The notes under the pieces: generated by a model | What the model was told of the DNA's origin: nothing | What the model saw: the letters and a program-made list of their open reading frames with translations, nothing else | Database searches by the model: none | In this document: positions 8,085 through 17,236 of the stretch, in pieces | Position numbering within the stretch: the first letter of the stretch is position 1 | Layout: every line of letters starts with the position of its first letter | Program-made: the position numbers and the translations under genes | Source of the DNA: VXYL01 sp965200375 | GTDB taxonomy: Bacteria; Pseudomonadota; Gammaproteobacteria; Pseudomonadales; Azotimanducaceae | Length of the DNA: 64,000 nt | Direction of reading: 5' to 3' | Assembly (NCBI GenBank): GCA_965200375.1 | Contig: OZ241353.1 | Span: 1,984,001 to 2,048,000, forward strand

Positions 8085-9627
8085 AGTGTCTCCAAGAGCG
8101 CATCGTGCATACCGCTTCGTCGATCTCCGCAACGGGCCGGTTCGTCTTCGCTCGACCGAGCAGGAGGATCACCCGGGCGGCTTCGCGGGGTTCCAGTTTG
8201 AGCACGCCGCCGCCCAAGGCGTGGCCTTCGAGTTCGCAACTGAGCTGGGTCAACGGCGCGCGCCAGGCGTCGAGCAGCTGGCCGACCGCGACGGGGTGCC
8301 TCGGCCGAATGCCGTGCAGGGCGTTGGAGCAGGTGGTCCGGGCAGCGTTCCGGACCAGGTTCGGCGCCCGCCCCGCCATGTAGGTGAGAAAGAACTCCGG
8401 CACCCGCACGTCCGGCACGGCATACCACGGGGTTCGGTGCCGGCACTTGTACGCCGCCTGTGCATTCCGGCCGGCGGCGCTCTCCAAGTAGCGTCGCACC
8501 GGTGCCGGAACGGGCGCCGCCTTGGGAATGCGCAGCAGCAGCATCGGGTCGTCGGCGCGTCGCCAGCGATCCACATGCGCCGCCGTGAGCACCCTTTGCG
8601 GCAGCACCCGCGCACTGCGCACGGTGCTTTGCAGGAACGCTTCCGGGATGCCGGCGCCGTGGGCGGCGGATGGCGTCATGTGGAAGAAGCCATTGGCGCC
8701 GCTGACGTAGCCGAGGTCGACCTCCGCAAGGTCGCCCAAGCGGACCGTGGCTGCGCCGGTGCGCTTGCCCCGGCCGGCGCCCGCTTCCGCCATCGCCGAG
8801 CGACCGCCGTCGGCGGCGTCCGCCGCCGCCAAATACAGCGCCCGCGCATTGGGCGGCAGCAGAAAGGGCCGCAGGCGGCGGCGCCAGGCGCTGCGCCACT
8901 CGCCGACGTCGATGCGGATGCACGGGCGCGGCACCGCATCCTGGCATCGGAGCGCGTCCACGGCGGCGAAGCCGATCTCGTCCGTGCTGCCCCCGAAACC
9001 GTCCGCGAACAAGAGCCAGCAATCCTCGGAGAGGCTCGGAAACAGCTTGCGACGCACCGCAACGACGAAGACGCTCCTGAAGCGGGCAACTAGAAACTCC
9101 AAGAGCGGGCCCGCGTAGGGGGCGTGCCCGATGGCCGCCGGCACGACGAATGCCATGCGGCCGCTCGGCCGCAGGAGGCTTGCCGCCACGACGAGGAAGG
9201 GCGCCCATGAAGCCGACAGGCCCGAGAACGCGATGCCGAGTTCCGAGCACAGCGCCAAGGCTCGGCGGCGCACGTCTCCGTTGAACGTCTGATAGCGGAT
9301 GAACGGCGGATTGCCGGCCACGCAGTCGAATCGCTCGCCGCCCCGTCGCGCCCGTTCCGCCCACGCGAAGAACTCCGCGTTGGCAATACGCGCTTGCGGC
9401 GCCCGCTGCCGGGCCGCGTTCGCTGCCCGGGCGTCCCGCTCCACACCGACGCCGCTCCGGTGGTGGGCGAGAATTCGCCCGTCGCCGCAGGCTGGGTCCA
9501 ACAGCGAATCGCCCGGCCCGCGCACAGCGTGCGACACCAGCATGGCCGCCAGCCATTCCGGCGTGTAGTAGGCGCCGTTTCGCTTCTGCGGCGTCGGCTC
9601 TTGGGCCGTTTGGCGGATGGGCGACAT
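8062..9627 (-). CDS. Type II DNA N6-adenine methyltransferase
   Basis: Modification enzyme of 521 residues that transfers a methyl group from SAM to adenine N6. Motifs in order: GAYYTPEWLA (motif X type, residues 18-27), DPACGDGR (motif I, SAM binding, 44-51) and NPPF (motif IV, catalytic, 106-109). A long C-terminal target-recognition half follows with GANGFFHMTPS in its middle. This order (X, I, IV, recognition domain last) is that of gamma-class enzymes such as M.TaqI. The start is ATG at 9627 with GAGG just upstream; a longer open frame to 9945 lacks homology-like content. The restriction gene follows with overlapping ends. The AddAB-like pair is divergent, 199 bp away. Confidence 0.88.
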   Translation of the reverse strand: MSPIRQTAQEPTPQKRNGAYYTPEWLAAMLVSHAVRGPGDSLLDPACGDGRILAHHRSGVGVERDARAANAARQRAPQARIANAEFFAWAERARRGGERFDCVAGNPPFIRYQTFNGDVRRRALALCSELGIAFSGLSASWAPFLVVAASLLRPSGRMAFVVPAAIGHAPYAGPLLEFLVARFRSVFVVAVRRKLFPSLSEDCWLLFADGFGGSTDEIGFAAVDALRCQDAVPRPCIRIDVGEWRSAWRRRLRPFLLPPNARALYLAAADAADGGRSAMAEAGAGRGKRTGAATVRLGDLAEVDLGYVSGANGFFHMTPSAAHGAGIPEAFLQSTVRSARVLPQRVLTAAHVDRWRRADDPMLLLRIPKAAPVPAPVRRYLESAAGRNAQAAYKCRHRTPWYAVPDVRVPEFFLTYMAGRAPNLVRNAARTTCSNALHGIRPRHPVAVGQLLDAWRAPLTQLSCELEGHALGGGVLKLEPREAARVILLLGRAKTNRPVAEIDEAVCTMRSWRHCAERRPG

Positions 9628-9826
9628 CGGCCTCGTCGCTAGGATGGAAGTCTGATTATACGCACAGTGTTCTTGAGTTGGCGAATCGGTTGTGCCTATG
9701 CCCCTACGGCCTCGCGCCGCCCGGTGACCGATGGCGAATCTCCCGTTGTCCTGTGCGATTCGCTGCGGCTGCGTGTCGGCGAGTGTCGGGGTCCGCGAAT
9801 CTGCTCCCGGGTTAAGATGCTCGTCC

Positions 9827-12433
9827 ATGCATGTGCGATTCGGCCTGCACGCCGACGGCCTCGATCTTGGTGCCGAGACCGCTGTGGGCGAGACCACGGT
9901 TGGCCCGCGGGGGATGCTGCGGCTGCTGGAGAGCGATCTTGGCATTGCGTCGGTGGCGGCGCATCCCGCCGAAGACGTGGCGGCGTACCGCGAGTGCCTG
10001 GCCGAACGCGACGACCTGACGCGCTTCTACCACCGTTCCTTCGCGGTCGATCCCGTGGGCACGGCGCGGACGCTCTTGGATTGGCGGCGGGAGTGGCATC
10101 TGCACGGCTGGGAGGATTCTTTCCCGCCGCAGACGTCGTTGCGGCTGGCCGATGTCGCCGCCGTGGAAGCCGTCGCCGCGGGCCGGGTTGCGCCTTCGCC
10201 CGGCCAACGTCTGCGACGCATCCTGCAAGCGCTGCAAACAAGACGCGCGCAAATCGGCACGTTGCAGTTGCTGGACGATCCACGCGACTTACCCTTGCTG
10301 TGGCGGCAATTGGCGGAGCGTCTGGGCGGCCAGCCGCTTCCCGATGCCACGCCTGCGGCGCCGGCGGAGTCCGATCTCGGCAAGTTGCAGGCGTTGCTCA
10401 GGGGCGAAGCCGCGCAGCCCTTGCGCGGCGACGGCTCGTTGGTGGTCGTTCGGGCGCTGTCCCGGGACGTGACGGCACAGGCGGTTGCCGAAGTCGTGCG
10501 CCAGCGAAGGGATAGCAGTGCCGTGGTCATCGCCAGCCGCGACGGCATCGTTCTCGACAACGCCTTCGAGCGTGTCGGCCTGCCCCGCGCGGGGTTCCAG
10601 CACTACTCGCCCTTCCGCGCCGCCGGCCAGGTGCTGAAGCTGGCCTTGGCGCTGGTCTGGGAGCCGTTGGATCCGCACCGCCTGCTGCAATTCCTCATCC
10701 ATCCGGTGGGGCCGCTCGGGTGGAAGGCGCGAACGCAGCTGGCGGAGGCGGTGGCTTCGGAACCCGGCATCGGCGGCCCGGCGTGGCAGAAGGCGCTCGA
10801 GGCAATCGACGAAGGCCGGGACGAGGTGGCGTTCTGGACGATGCCCGCCCGCTATCCGGTGCGGGAAGGTGCCCCGCTGGACGTGCTGCGCGAGCGCGCC
10901 ATGCGTTGCGCCGCGTGGCTGGGGCGGCGGATGAGAGCGACGGGGACGGACGAATCGGCCGCCGTCTATCGCGCCGCGCTTGGCCAGGCGGAGGCATTTG
11001 CCAGCGCCGTGGGGCGTCTCGATGTGGAGCGCATCGCCAAGATCGAAGTGGATCGGCTGGTCGATGAAGCAACGCGCTCGCTGCCGGACGACAGTACCTT
11101 CGCGGAAGCGGGCCATGCGGCGGCTGTTGCCCATCCCGGCAACGTCGTGGCGCCGGTGGACGACGTGTTGTGGTGGGACATCGCCCCGCTGCGCATGAAC
11201 CTCCAACCTACCTTCTCTCCCGCCGAGCAGCGCGAACTGGCGGCGGCCGGCGTTCGCCTGCCAACCCCGGAGCAGATCATTGCCGCCGCCGCCCGCGCAT
11301 GGCAGCGGCCTGTCTTCAACTGCCGCCGGCGCCTGGTGCTGGTGGTTCACGACGAAGACGAAGGCCGCCATCCGCTGTGGGCGCGAATCGCCGAACAGCT
11401 GAAGGACGGCTGGCAGGACGTGCGCCTCGACGACGCGCTGCTGCATGGCGAAGCGAACGCCGCCGAAGCGCTGCGCCTCGCGCTCGCGCCGTTGCCGTTG
11501 CAGAAGCTGCCGGGCAAGCGGCGCTGGTGGAACTTGGCAAGGTCGATTCCGGCGCGAGAGGTCGAGTCCTATTCCAGTCTCTCCAAGGCGTACTACTACC
11601 CGCACCAATGGGTGCTGAACTACCACGCCAAGCTGCGCGGCAGCCGGATCGCCGGCGTTTCAGACGGGCCCCTGCTCTACGGCAGCTTGGCGCATCGCTT
11701 GTTCGAACGCTTCTTCGACGACAACGCGAACTGGCGGACGCTCGGCAAGGACGACGTGGATCGCTGGCTGCGCCGCGCCGTCGCCGACTTGATCGAGAAG
11801 GAAGGCGCGGTGCTGTTGGAGTACGGGCGCGGCGTAGACCGGCAGCGCGTGGAAACGACCTTGGAGGAGACGCTGCATCGGCTGCTCGCGCACTTGCGCG
11901 ACGCCAATGTGCAGGAGGTGTTCTCCGAACATCCCGTAGAGCGGGAGATTCCAGACGGCCGGTTGCAGGGTAGCGTGGACTTGCTGCTGGTTGCCGAAGA
12001 CGGCGCCCGCGCGGTGCTCGACGCGAAGTGGGGCAGCCAGCCGTTCCGCGAAGCTGAAATCAAGGAAGGCCGGCATTTGCAGTTGGCCATCTACGGTTTC
12101 GCGCTGAGCGCCAACGACTGGCCTTCGTCCGGCTACTACATCGTCACCACCGGCAACGTGCTCGCGCCGAGCGCGGACTTCTTCCCCCGCGCACGGAGCG
12201 TCGGCGATGCTGCCAGCGCCGGCGGCCCTGATAGCGCCGAGACGGTTTGGAACAAGAGCCTCGTCACCCGCGCTTGGCGGCAGAAGCAGCTAGCGCAAGG
12301 CGTGATCGAAGTGAACGCCGGCGCCGAGCCGGATGCGGATTCGGAACCGCCAGCCGATGGCTTGGAAACCCGCGTAGACCCGGACCGCTTCGACGATTTC
12401 GCATGGCTTACCGGCGTCGTGCCTTCGCAATGA
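9827..12433 (+). CDS. AddB-like PD-(D/E)XK nuclease, partner of the helicase
   Basis: An 868-residue AddB/RexB-like subunit. It has the degenerate helicase-like fold without a Walker A motif and ends in a RecB-type nuclease: LLYGSLAHRLFERFF at about 620-635, then GSVDLLLVAEDGARAVLDAK with the D-x(n)-D-x-K signature at about 715-735, then LQLAIYGFAL. The ATG at 9827 (MHVRFGLHADG) is the start; the frame is open 32 codons further up but without plausible content. Its TGA overlaps the ATG of the helicase gene (ATGA), so the two are translationally coupled. Known AddAB complexes process double-strand ends for recombination; the neighbouring restriction-modification pair may mean a defence role here instead. 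Confidence 0.82.
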   Translation: MHVRFGLHADGLDLGAETAVGETTVGPRGMLRLLESDLGIASVAAHPAEDVAAYRECLAERDDLTRFYHRSFAVDPVGTARTLLDWRREWHLHGWEDSFPPQTSLRLADVAAVEAVAAGRVAPSPGQRLRRILQALQTRRAQIGTLQLLDDPRDLPLLWRQLAERLGGQPLPDATPAAPAESDLGKLQALLRGEAAQPLRGDGSLVVVRALSRDVTAQAVAEVVRQRRDSSAVVIASRDGIVLDNAFERVGLPRAGFQHYSPFRAAGQVLKLALALVWEPLDPHRLLQFLIHPVGPLGWKARTQLAEAVASEPGIGGPAWQKALEAIDEGRDEVAFWTMPARYPVREGAPLDVLRERAMRCAAWLGRRMRATGTDESAAVYRAALGQAEAFASAVGRLDVERIAKIEVDRLVDEATRSLPDDSTFAEAGHAAAVAHPGNVVAPVDDVLWWDIAPLRMNLQPTFSPAEQRELAAAGVRLPTPEQIIAAAARAWQRPVFNCRRRLVLVVHDEDEGRHPLWARIAEQLKDGWQDVRLDDALLHGEANAAEALRLALAPLPLQKLPGKRRWWNLARSIPAREVESYSSLSKAYYYPHQWVLNYHAKLRGSRIAGVSDGPLLYGSLAHRLFERFFDDNANWRTLGKDDVDRWLRRAVADLIEKEGAVLLEYGRGVDRQRVETTLEETLHRLLAHLRDANVQEVFSEHPVEREIPDGRLQGSVDLLLVAEDGARAVLDAKWGSQPFREAEIKEGRHLQLAIYGFALSANDWPSSGYYIVTTGNVLAPSADFFPRARSVGDAASAGGPDSAETVWNKSLVTRAWRQKQLAQGVIEVNAGAEPDADSEPPADGLETRVDPDRFDDFAWLTGVVPSQ

Positions 12434-15400
12434 ACAAAGCACCTGCCCCAGCGGACTGGAATCACGTCACCTTCATCAGCGCTGGCGCCGGCAGCGGCAA
12501 GACGTATCGGCTCACGAAAGAGCTGGAGCAGGCGCTGCTCACTGGCGACGCCACGCCGGCCGGCATCATCGGCACCACGTTCACCGTCAAGGCCGCAACC
12601 GAACTGCGCGAACGGGTGCGCGATCGCCTGCTTGCGAACGGCCATCTGAAATTGGCGGAGCGCAGCGCGGAATCGCTGATCGGCACCGTACACAGCGTCT
12701 GCGAACGGCTGCTCAAACGCTTCGCCTTCGAGTTGGGCCTGTCGCCGCAGCTGAACGTGATGAGCTTGGAAGACGGCACGCGGTTCTTCAACCAAGCGCT
12801 CGATCAAGAGTTGGATCTGTCGCGTGTGCGAGCCATGAATGCGCTCTCCTATCGCTTGGGACTGGTGGAACGAAACGATCCGCAGTGGCAATCCACTGTG
12901 AAGACAATCGTCGACATCGCCCGCGAAAACGACATCGGCGCGGACGAGTTGCGCGGCATGGCGAAGAGCAACGCAGACGACTTGCTGGCCTTCTTCGGCG
13001 AACCGCTTGATACGGATCCAACCGACGAACTGAAACGTCGCGTTGCCGAAGCCGCCCGGATGCCAGAGGACGGCACGAAGATAACCGAGAAGTACCGCGC
13101 TCTGCTCGCGGAGTCCCAAGCCTCTTTGCAGCGCGACAATTGCCCGTGGCAGGTCTGGATGCGTTTGGCGACAAACGAGGGCGCCAAGAAATCGTCCGCG
13201 CATTGGGCGCCTGTCGCGCAGACTGCGGTGCTCTACGAGCGGCACCCGAAGTTCCAAGAGGCCTTGCGCGCGTTCACCCACGGCGTCTTCGAGACCGCCG
13301 CGGACTGCATGAGGCGTTTCACCCAGTTGAAGACAGACCACGGCCTGATCGACTTCGCCGACATGGAACAGCTGACGCTGCATGCGCTGGACGACGAGAC
13401 CGTACGCGCCCGCCTTGCCGACGAATTGGAGCTGCTCCTGGTGGACGAGTTCCAGGACACCAACCCCATGCAGTTGGCGCTGTTCCTGAAGCTCGCGGCG
13501 CTCGCCAATCGCGTCATCTTCGTCGGCGACGTGAAGCAGGCCATCTACGAGTTCCGCGGCTGTGATCCTACGCTTGTCTTCGCCACCCTCGAAGAACTTG
13601 CCGCCGGCAATGCGGAGAAGGACGTGCTGCGCGAGAATTGGCGCTCCCAGGCCAACTTGCTGCACTACCTGAACGAACTCTTCGCCGCCAACTTCGGCAA
13701 CCAATCGAAACAGCCCATCGAGCGGAATGCCATCGTGCTGGAAGCGCAGCGCGGCGCATTGCCCGGCGCCGCCGTCGTCACTTGGCAGCTCGATGCTGAA
13801 AACGTCGCCGAACGCGCCCAGCTGGTCGCCGTCGGCGTGGCGCGACTGGTGGCCGACCGCGAACTCGTCACCGACCCGACGACCGAGAAAGAACGCAAGG
13901 TGCGCTACGGCGACATCGCCGTGCTGGCGCGCACCAACGACCATGTGGAACAGATCGCCGAAGCGCTGCGCGAACAGAATTTGCCGATGAAGATGACGCT
14001 CAAGGGCTTGCTGACCACCGCGGAAATCATCTTGGCAAGAAGCTGCCTGCGTCGCGTTGCCGACAGCGCCGACACGCTGGCCAGTGCGGAGATACGGGCG
14101 TTGGCCGATGGCGAGCAACCGGAACAATGGCTGGAAGACCGACTGCGCTGGCTGGAAGATGGCAAAGAGGCCATCGCCTGGGGCGAAGACGACCATCCCA
14201 TCATTCGGCGCTTGAGCGAGTTGCGCGACGAGAGCGCATTGCGTTCGCCGGTGGAGATCGTCGCCCGGGTGCTGAACGAAGTAGACGTCCGCCGCATCGT
14301 CGCCGCTTGGGGGCCGGACGACATCCGCGCCGCGCAAAGGCAGAAGAACCTGGACGCCTTCCTCGCCTTGGCCGTGGAGTACGAAAAGCACGCCGCTTTC
14401 CACCACGACCCAGGCACGCTGAGCGGATTCCTGCTCTGGCTGGAACATCCGAGTTCCCCGGATTTGGATCTGCAGCCGGTAGTGACCAGCGGCAACGCCG
14501 TCCACGTGCTCACCTACCACCGCGCCAAGGGCTTGGAGTGGCCCGTGGTGATCTGCACGGACTTCGACTACGGCGAGACGCGCTTGCCGGTATGGGACAC
14601 GCGCATCGAACTCGCCAGTGATTTCGACATCGCCGCGCCCCTCGCCGACCGCCAGCTTCGCTATTGGCCCAACATATTCGGCAACCGCAAGAACGGCCCG
14701 CCAGCGTTGGACGCCGTCGCCGATTCCGAGGAAGGGCAACGCTGCAAAGAAGGGCGTTTGGCGGAGCAGTTGCGCCTCGCCTACGTCGGCATGACCCGCG
14801 CCAGAGACCGCTTGATTATCGCCCTGCCGATCAAGATCGCCGCAAAAGGCCCAGGCAAGAGCATGTGGATGCAGAGCTTCGTGCAGGACTTCGCCATCCC
14901 CTCGGGCGACAGCGGCGAAACGACGTTCCCCGGCGACATCGCCATCCCAACCCGCGTAGAGAAAATCGACGCCGGCCGTGCCCAACCCACGACAATCGCC
15001 TACCAACCGCGCTGGTTCGAGCAACGAGAACGGCGCGAGCAACCCCGCCGCTTCCTATCGCCGTCATCCTTGCCACCAGTTGCCGCCGAGGTCGGGCAGA
15101 TCATCGACTTCGGTGAACGCATCCCCCTGCTCGGCAAGGAGATGACGGACGTCGGCAACGGCCTCCACGCCGTCATCGCCGCAGAGTTCGTCAACCCGCT
15201 CGCAGAGCATGAAGGCGTCCCCCGCGCCGAGGAAATCCTCGCCGGCCATCGAGTCGACGGCCACTTGACCGCCACCGATGCATTGGCCGCAGCACGCCGA
15301 TTCCGGCAAGCCCTTGAGCAACACTTCGCGCCCTCCCGCATCGAAGTGGAAGTGCCCCTCCACCACGAACTCGACGACGGCCACGCCATACGCGGTTTGG

Positions 15401-15612
15401 TGGATTTGCTGGCCGAGACCGACGCCGGCTGGCTCGTCATCGACCACAAGTCCTCGCCCCAACGCAAATCCACTTGGCGAGAGGAAGCACTGAAGCACAG
15501 CGGCCAACTCAACGCCTACCGCAAGGCACTGGAAGCGGCCGGGCGCAAAGTGGCGGGCTGCTACATCCACTTTGCCGTGACGGGCGGGCTGGTGGAGGTG
15601 AAGTTCGGCTAG
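12430..15612 (+). CDS. AddA-like UvrD/Rep-family helicase-nuclease
   Basis: A 1,060-residue superfamily 1A helicase fused to a RecB-type nuclease. Walker A is AGAGSGKT at residues 18-25; TTFTVKAATELRER (motif Ia) follows; the Walker B/DExx box is LLVDEFQDTNP at about 338; then GDVKQAIYEFRG (motif III), LTYHRAKGLEWPVV (motif V), RLAYVGMTRARDRL (motif VI). The C-terminal nuclease shows GLVDLLAETDAGWLVIDHKS, with Asp and the D-x-K residues, near residue 1000. The start overlaps the preceding nuclease stop by 4 bp. Both subunits keep nuclease motifs, as in true AddAB. After the stop the sequence enters a decayed insertion-sequence region. Confidence 0.9.
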   Translation: MNKAPAPADWNHVTFISAGAGSGKTYRLTKELEQALLTGDATPAGIIGTTFTVKAATELRERVRDRLLANGHLKLAERSAESLIGTVHSVCERLLKRFAFELGLSPQLNVMSLEDGTRFFNQALDQELDLSRVRAMNALSYRLGLVERNDPQWQSTVKTIVDIARENDIGADELRGMAKSNADDLLAFFGEPLDTDPTDELKRRVAEAARMPEDGTKITEKYRALLAESQASLQRDNCPWQVWMRLATNEGAKKSSAHWAPVAQTAVLYERHPKFQEALRAFTHGVFETAADCMRRFTQLKTDHGLIDFADMEQLTLHALDDETVRARLADELELLLVDEFQDTNPMQLALFLKLAALANRVIFVGDVKQAIYEFRGCDPTLVFATLEELAAGNAEKDVLRENWRSQANLLHYLNELFAANFGNQSKQPIERNAIVLEAQRGALPGAAVVTWQLDAENVAERAQLVAVGVARLVADRELVTDPTTEKERKVRYGDIAVLARTNDHVEQIAEALREQNLPMKMTLKGLLTTAEIILARSCLRRVADSADTLASAEIRALADGEQPEQWLEDRLRWLEDGKEAIAWGEDDHPIIRRLSELRDESALRSPVEIVARVLNEVDVRRIVAAWGPDDIRAAQRQKNLDAFLALAVEYEKHAAFHHDPGTLSGFLLWLEHPSSPDLDLQPVVTSGNAVHVLTYHRAKGLEWPVVICTDFDYGETRLPVWDTRIELASDFDIAAPLADRQLRYWPNIFGNRKNGPPALDAVADSEEGQRCKEGRLAEQLRLAYVGMTRARDRLIIALPIKIAAKGPGKSMWMQSFVQDFAIPSGDSGETTFPGDIAIPTRVEKIDAGRAQPTTIAYQPRWFEQRERREQPRRFLSPSSLPPVAAEVGQIIDFGERIPLLGKEMTDVGNGLHAVIAAEFVNPLAEHEGVPRAEEILAGHRVDGHLTATDALAAARRFRQALEQHFAPSRIEVEVPLHHELDDGHAIRGLVDLLAETDAGWLVIDHKSSPQRKSTWREEALKHSGQLNAYRKALEAAGRKVAGCYIHFAVTGGLVEVKFG

Positions 15613-15697
15613 GCGCGCTCCGTCGTGCTCCCCGCTGCACTGGCCAAGCGTTGTCTTGGCCTTGATGACTAAGGACTCTAGACAAAATAAACAGTCA

Positions 15698-16330
15698 CTA
15701 ATCGTTGGGTTTTCGGGTTGGCGAGATCGTGTAGTTCCAGTCGCCGTGGAACTTGTCCCTGGCGAGAGACAGCGCGGCCATCCGCTCGTCGGTCACCTTG
15801 ACGCCCTTGGGATATTCGTTCTCGTCCAGTTCGGCGCGGACCGTCAGTCCATTGCCGGTGGTCGTGTTGGCGATCAGCTCGACCACCGCTTCGCGGCTGA
15901 CCAGCGGACGGGCGCGCCAGTTCTGCGCGATGCGGCTGAACAGCCGGTGCTCGATCTTGTTCCACTTGCTCGTGCCGGGCGGGAAGTGGCACACCGACAC
16001 CGTCCGCCCGCTCACCTCGTGCCCCCGCCCCCGCAGCGCGTCGGCCAGCTTCTCCGCGCTCAGGCTCGTCCACAGCAGCGGCCCCTCGGGATCGCCCCGC
16101 GTCGCCGGATCCACCAGCCTCTCCAAGTCCGAGGCCAGCCCGGGATCCCGCTCCGCCAGCCGCTTCCGGCCGCCGCCCGGCGCGCGCTCGCGCCCAGTCG
16201 CCCGAACGCCCCCGGCGCCGCTCGACTCGATCTCCCGAATGCCCGACGCGATCCGCCGCCGCGACATCCCGGTCGCTTCCATCACCCGCGACACGCCGCC
16301 GCGCCCCAGCGACCGGGGAACGCTCTGCTG
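15698..16330 (-). pseudogene. ISAzo13-type transposase with internal deletion
   Basis: The C-terminal third is a clear ISAzo13/Rhodopirellula-type DDE transposase: CHFPPGTSKWNKIEHRLFS, VVELIANTTTGNGLTVRAEL, GVKVTDERMAALSLARD and a DWNYTISP end. Before it stand the family's N-terminal helix-turn-helix block (GRGGVSRVMEATGMSRRRI) and LLWTSLSAEKLADALRGRGH. Between SGRTV and VCHFPPG the catalytic middle, usually well over 100 residues, is missing in frame. The extreme N-terminus is also lost and the DNA runs straight into a hicA-like tail on the other strand near 16325. The remnant cannot be catalytically active. Confidence 0.82.
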
Positions 16331-16416
16331 TTCCCCGTCACAGCGAGGTGCAAGATGTCCTTGCCAAGAAAATCTGCAACGACTTGGGCATCGCCGAGAT
16401 CGGGCGGCGTGGTTAG
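16324..16416 (+). pseudogene. HicA-type toxin, C-terminal remnant
   Basis: Reading rightward, SAVPRHSEVQDVLAKKICND followed by LGIAEIG ends at a TAG at 16414. This is the C-terminal half of the HicA mRNA-interferase fold (typical end: VPRHREI-x-LAKKIC-x-DLGI). The N-terminal half with the catalytic His-containing strand is absent; the DNA switches to transposase-derived sequence at about 16325. Its stop overlaps, tail to tail, the stop of the hicB gene on the opposite strand. Confidence 0.6.
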
Positions 16417-16628
16417 ATCGCGACCGCGACCTCTTCATAGGCATGTTCGGCGTGACCGAGCGCATCTTGCCGGTTCATTTCGAGGGCTTCGCGCAGCACT
16501 TCGGCCAAGGTGTCGAGCAGTGCTTCGCGCGTACGCTCCTGGGCATTCACGCCCGGCACTCCGGCGATCCAGCCGATCCACCAGCCGTCTTCCTCGCTCA
16601 CGATTGCTGTCCAAGGGGACTGGGCCAT
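16413..16628 (-). CDS. HicB-family antitoxin
   Basis: A 71-residue HicB-like partial RNase H-fold antitoxin: WTAIVSEEDGWWIGWIAGVP (beta hairpin), GVNAQERTREALLDTLAEVL and a helical end ALEMNRQDALGHAEHAYEEV. The ATG at 16628 is chosen; an upstream start at 16670 would add 14 residues unlike the family. No intact hicA lies next to it: the only hicA-like sequence is the remnant on the opposite strand, which meets it tail to tail. HicB is therefore probably an orphan. Normal hicAB pairs are in tandem on one strand, so a rearrangement is likely. Confidence 0.75.
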   Translation of the reverse strand: MAQSPWTAIVSEEDGWWIGWIAGVPGVNAQERTREALLDTLAEVLREALEMNRQDALGHAEHAYEEVAVAI

Positions 16629-16682
16629 GCTCGTCAACTCTCCGCAATGGGACAAGGAGGCGTAGACCAAGCGGGCGTGCCG

Positions 16683-17035
16683 CTACCCCTCCAACAACCC
16701 CCGCTGCCTAGCCACCACCACTCCGCCATCTGCCGCCAAGTGGTTCTGCACACACTCGAGCGTAGCACGCTCGTCCGTCCCCGGCTTCGCCAGTTCCAGC
16801 ACCGCCTGCACCACCTGCTTGAACAGGTCGTTGCGCCAGAGGCCCTGGGCCTCCAAGTAGCCGTCCACGCGGCCTTGTTCGCCGGTTTTCCACAGGCGCA
16901 TCGTGCGGTGGACGCAGTCGATGAGGGGTGGCGGGTTCGTCGTCTTCGCCTTCGGCGTCTTCGGCGTCCGTTGCGGGCTCCGCCGCCTTCCCCCTTGCCA
17001 GGAGATCCAGCCGCCCCGGCATTCGCAAGATGTGC
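16683..17035 (-). pseudogene. C-terminal fragment, possibly of a DUF1156-type methyltransferase
   Basis: A frame ending at 16683 reads LIDCVHRTMRLWKTGEQGRV, then DGYLEAQGLWRNDLFKQVVQ and AVLELAKPGTDERATLECVQ. This resembles the C-terminal helical region of DUF1156 proteins as I remember them. Upstream, a different frame (MPGRLDLLARGKAAEPATDA) joins it near 16928, so a frameshift separates the two parts, and no methyltransferase core precedes them. I see it as a truncated and frameshifted leftover. The assignment to DUF1156 is from memory and uncertain. The rest of 17036-17236 shows only a possible folD -10 box (TACAAT at 17205). Confidence 0.35.
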
Positions 17036-17236
17036 GAAGGATGGCTCTGCGTACTCTCGACCGGCGACTATCGGGAGTTCCTGAACAACCGCAACGGTGG
17101 CGACTTGGTAGGCTAGGCGCTCTGTGCGCCTGCCCAGTCTCTCTGTTGTGCCCTGGCATGGCGTTGGCTTGTGGGGCCGAGCGGCGGCGGCATTGCCTTG
17201 CCCGTACAATGCCGCGACGGTCCCCGGGAGTGGCAC

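Noticed and set aside
12136..15042. 968-codon leftward open frame
   Set aside because: It lies antisense to the AddA-like helicase, which carries all SF1 motifs. High G+C bias explains the openness.
16928..17116. 62-codon rightward ORF (ending LNNRNGGDLVG)
   Set aside because: It overlaps the leftward gene fragment, has no ribosome site and no recognisable content.
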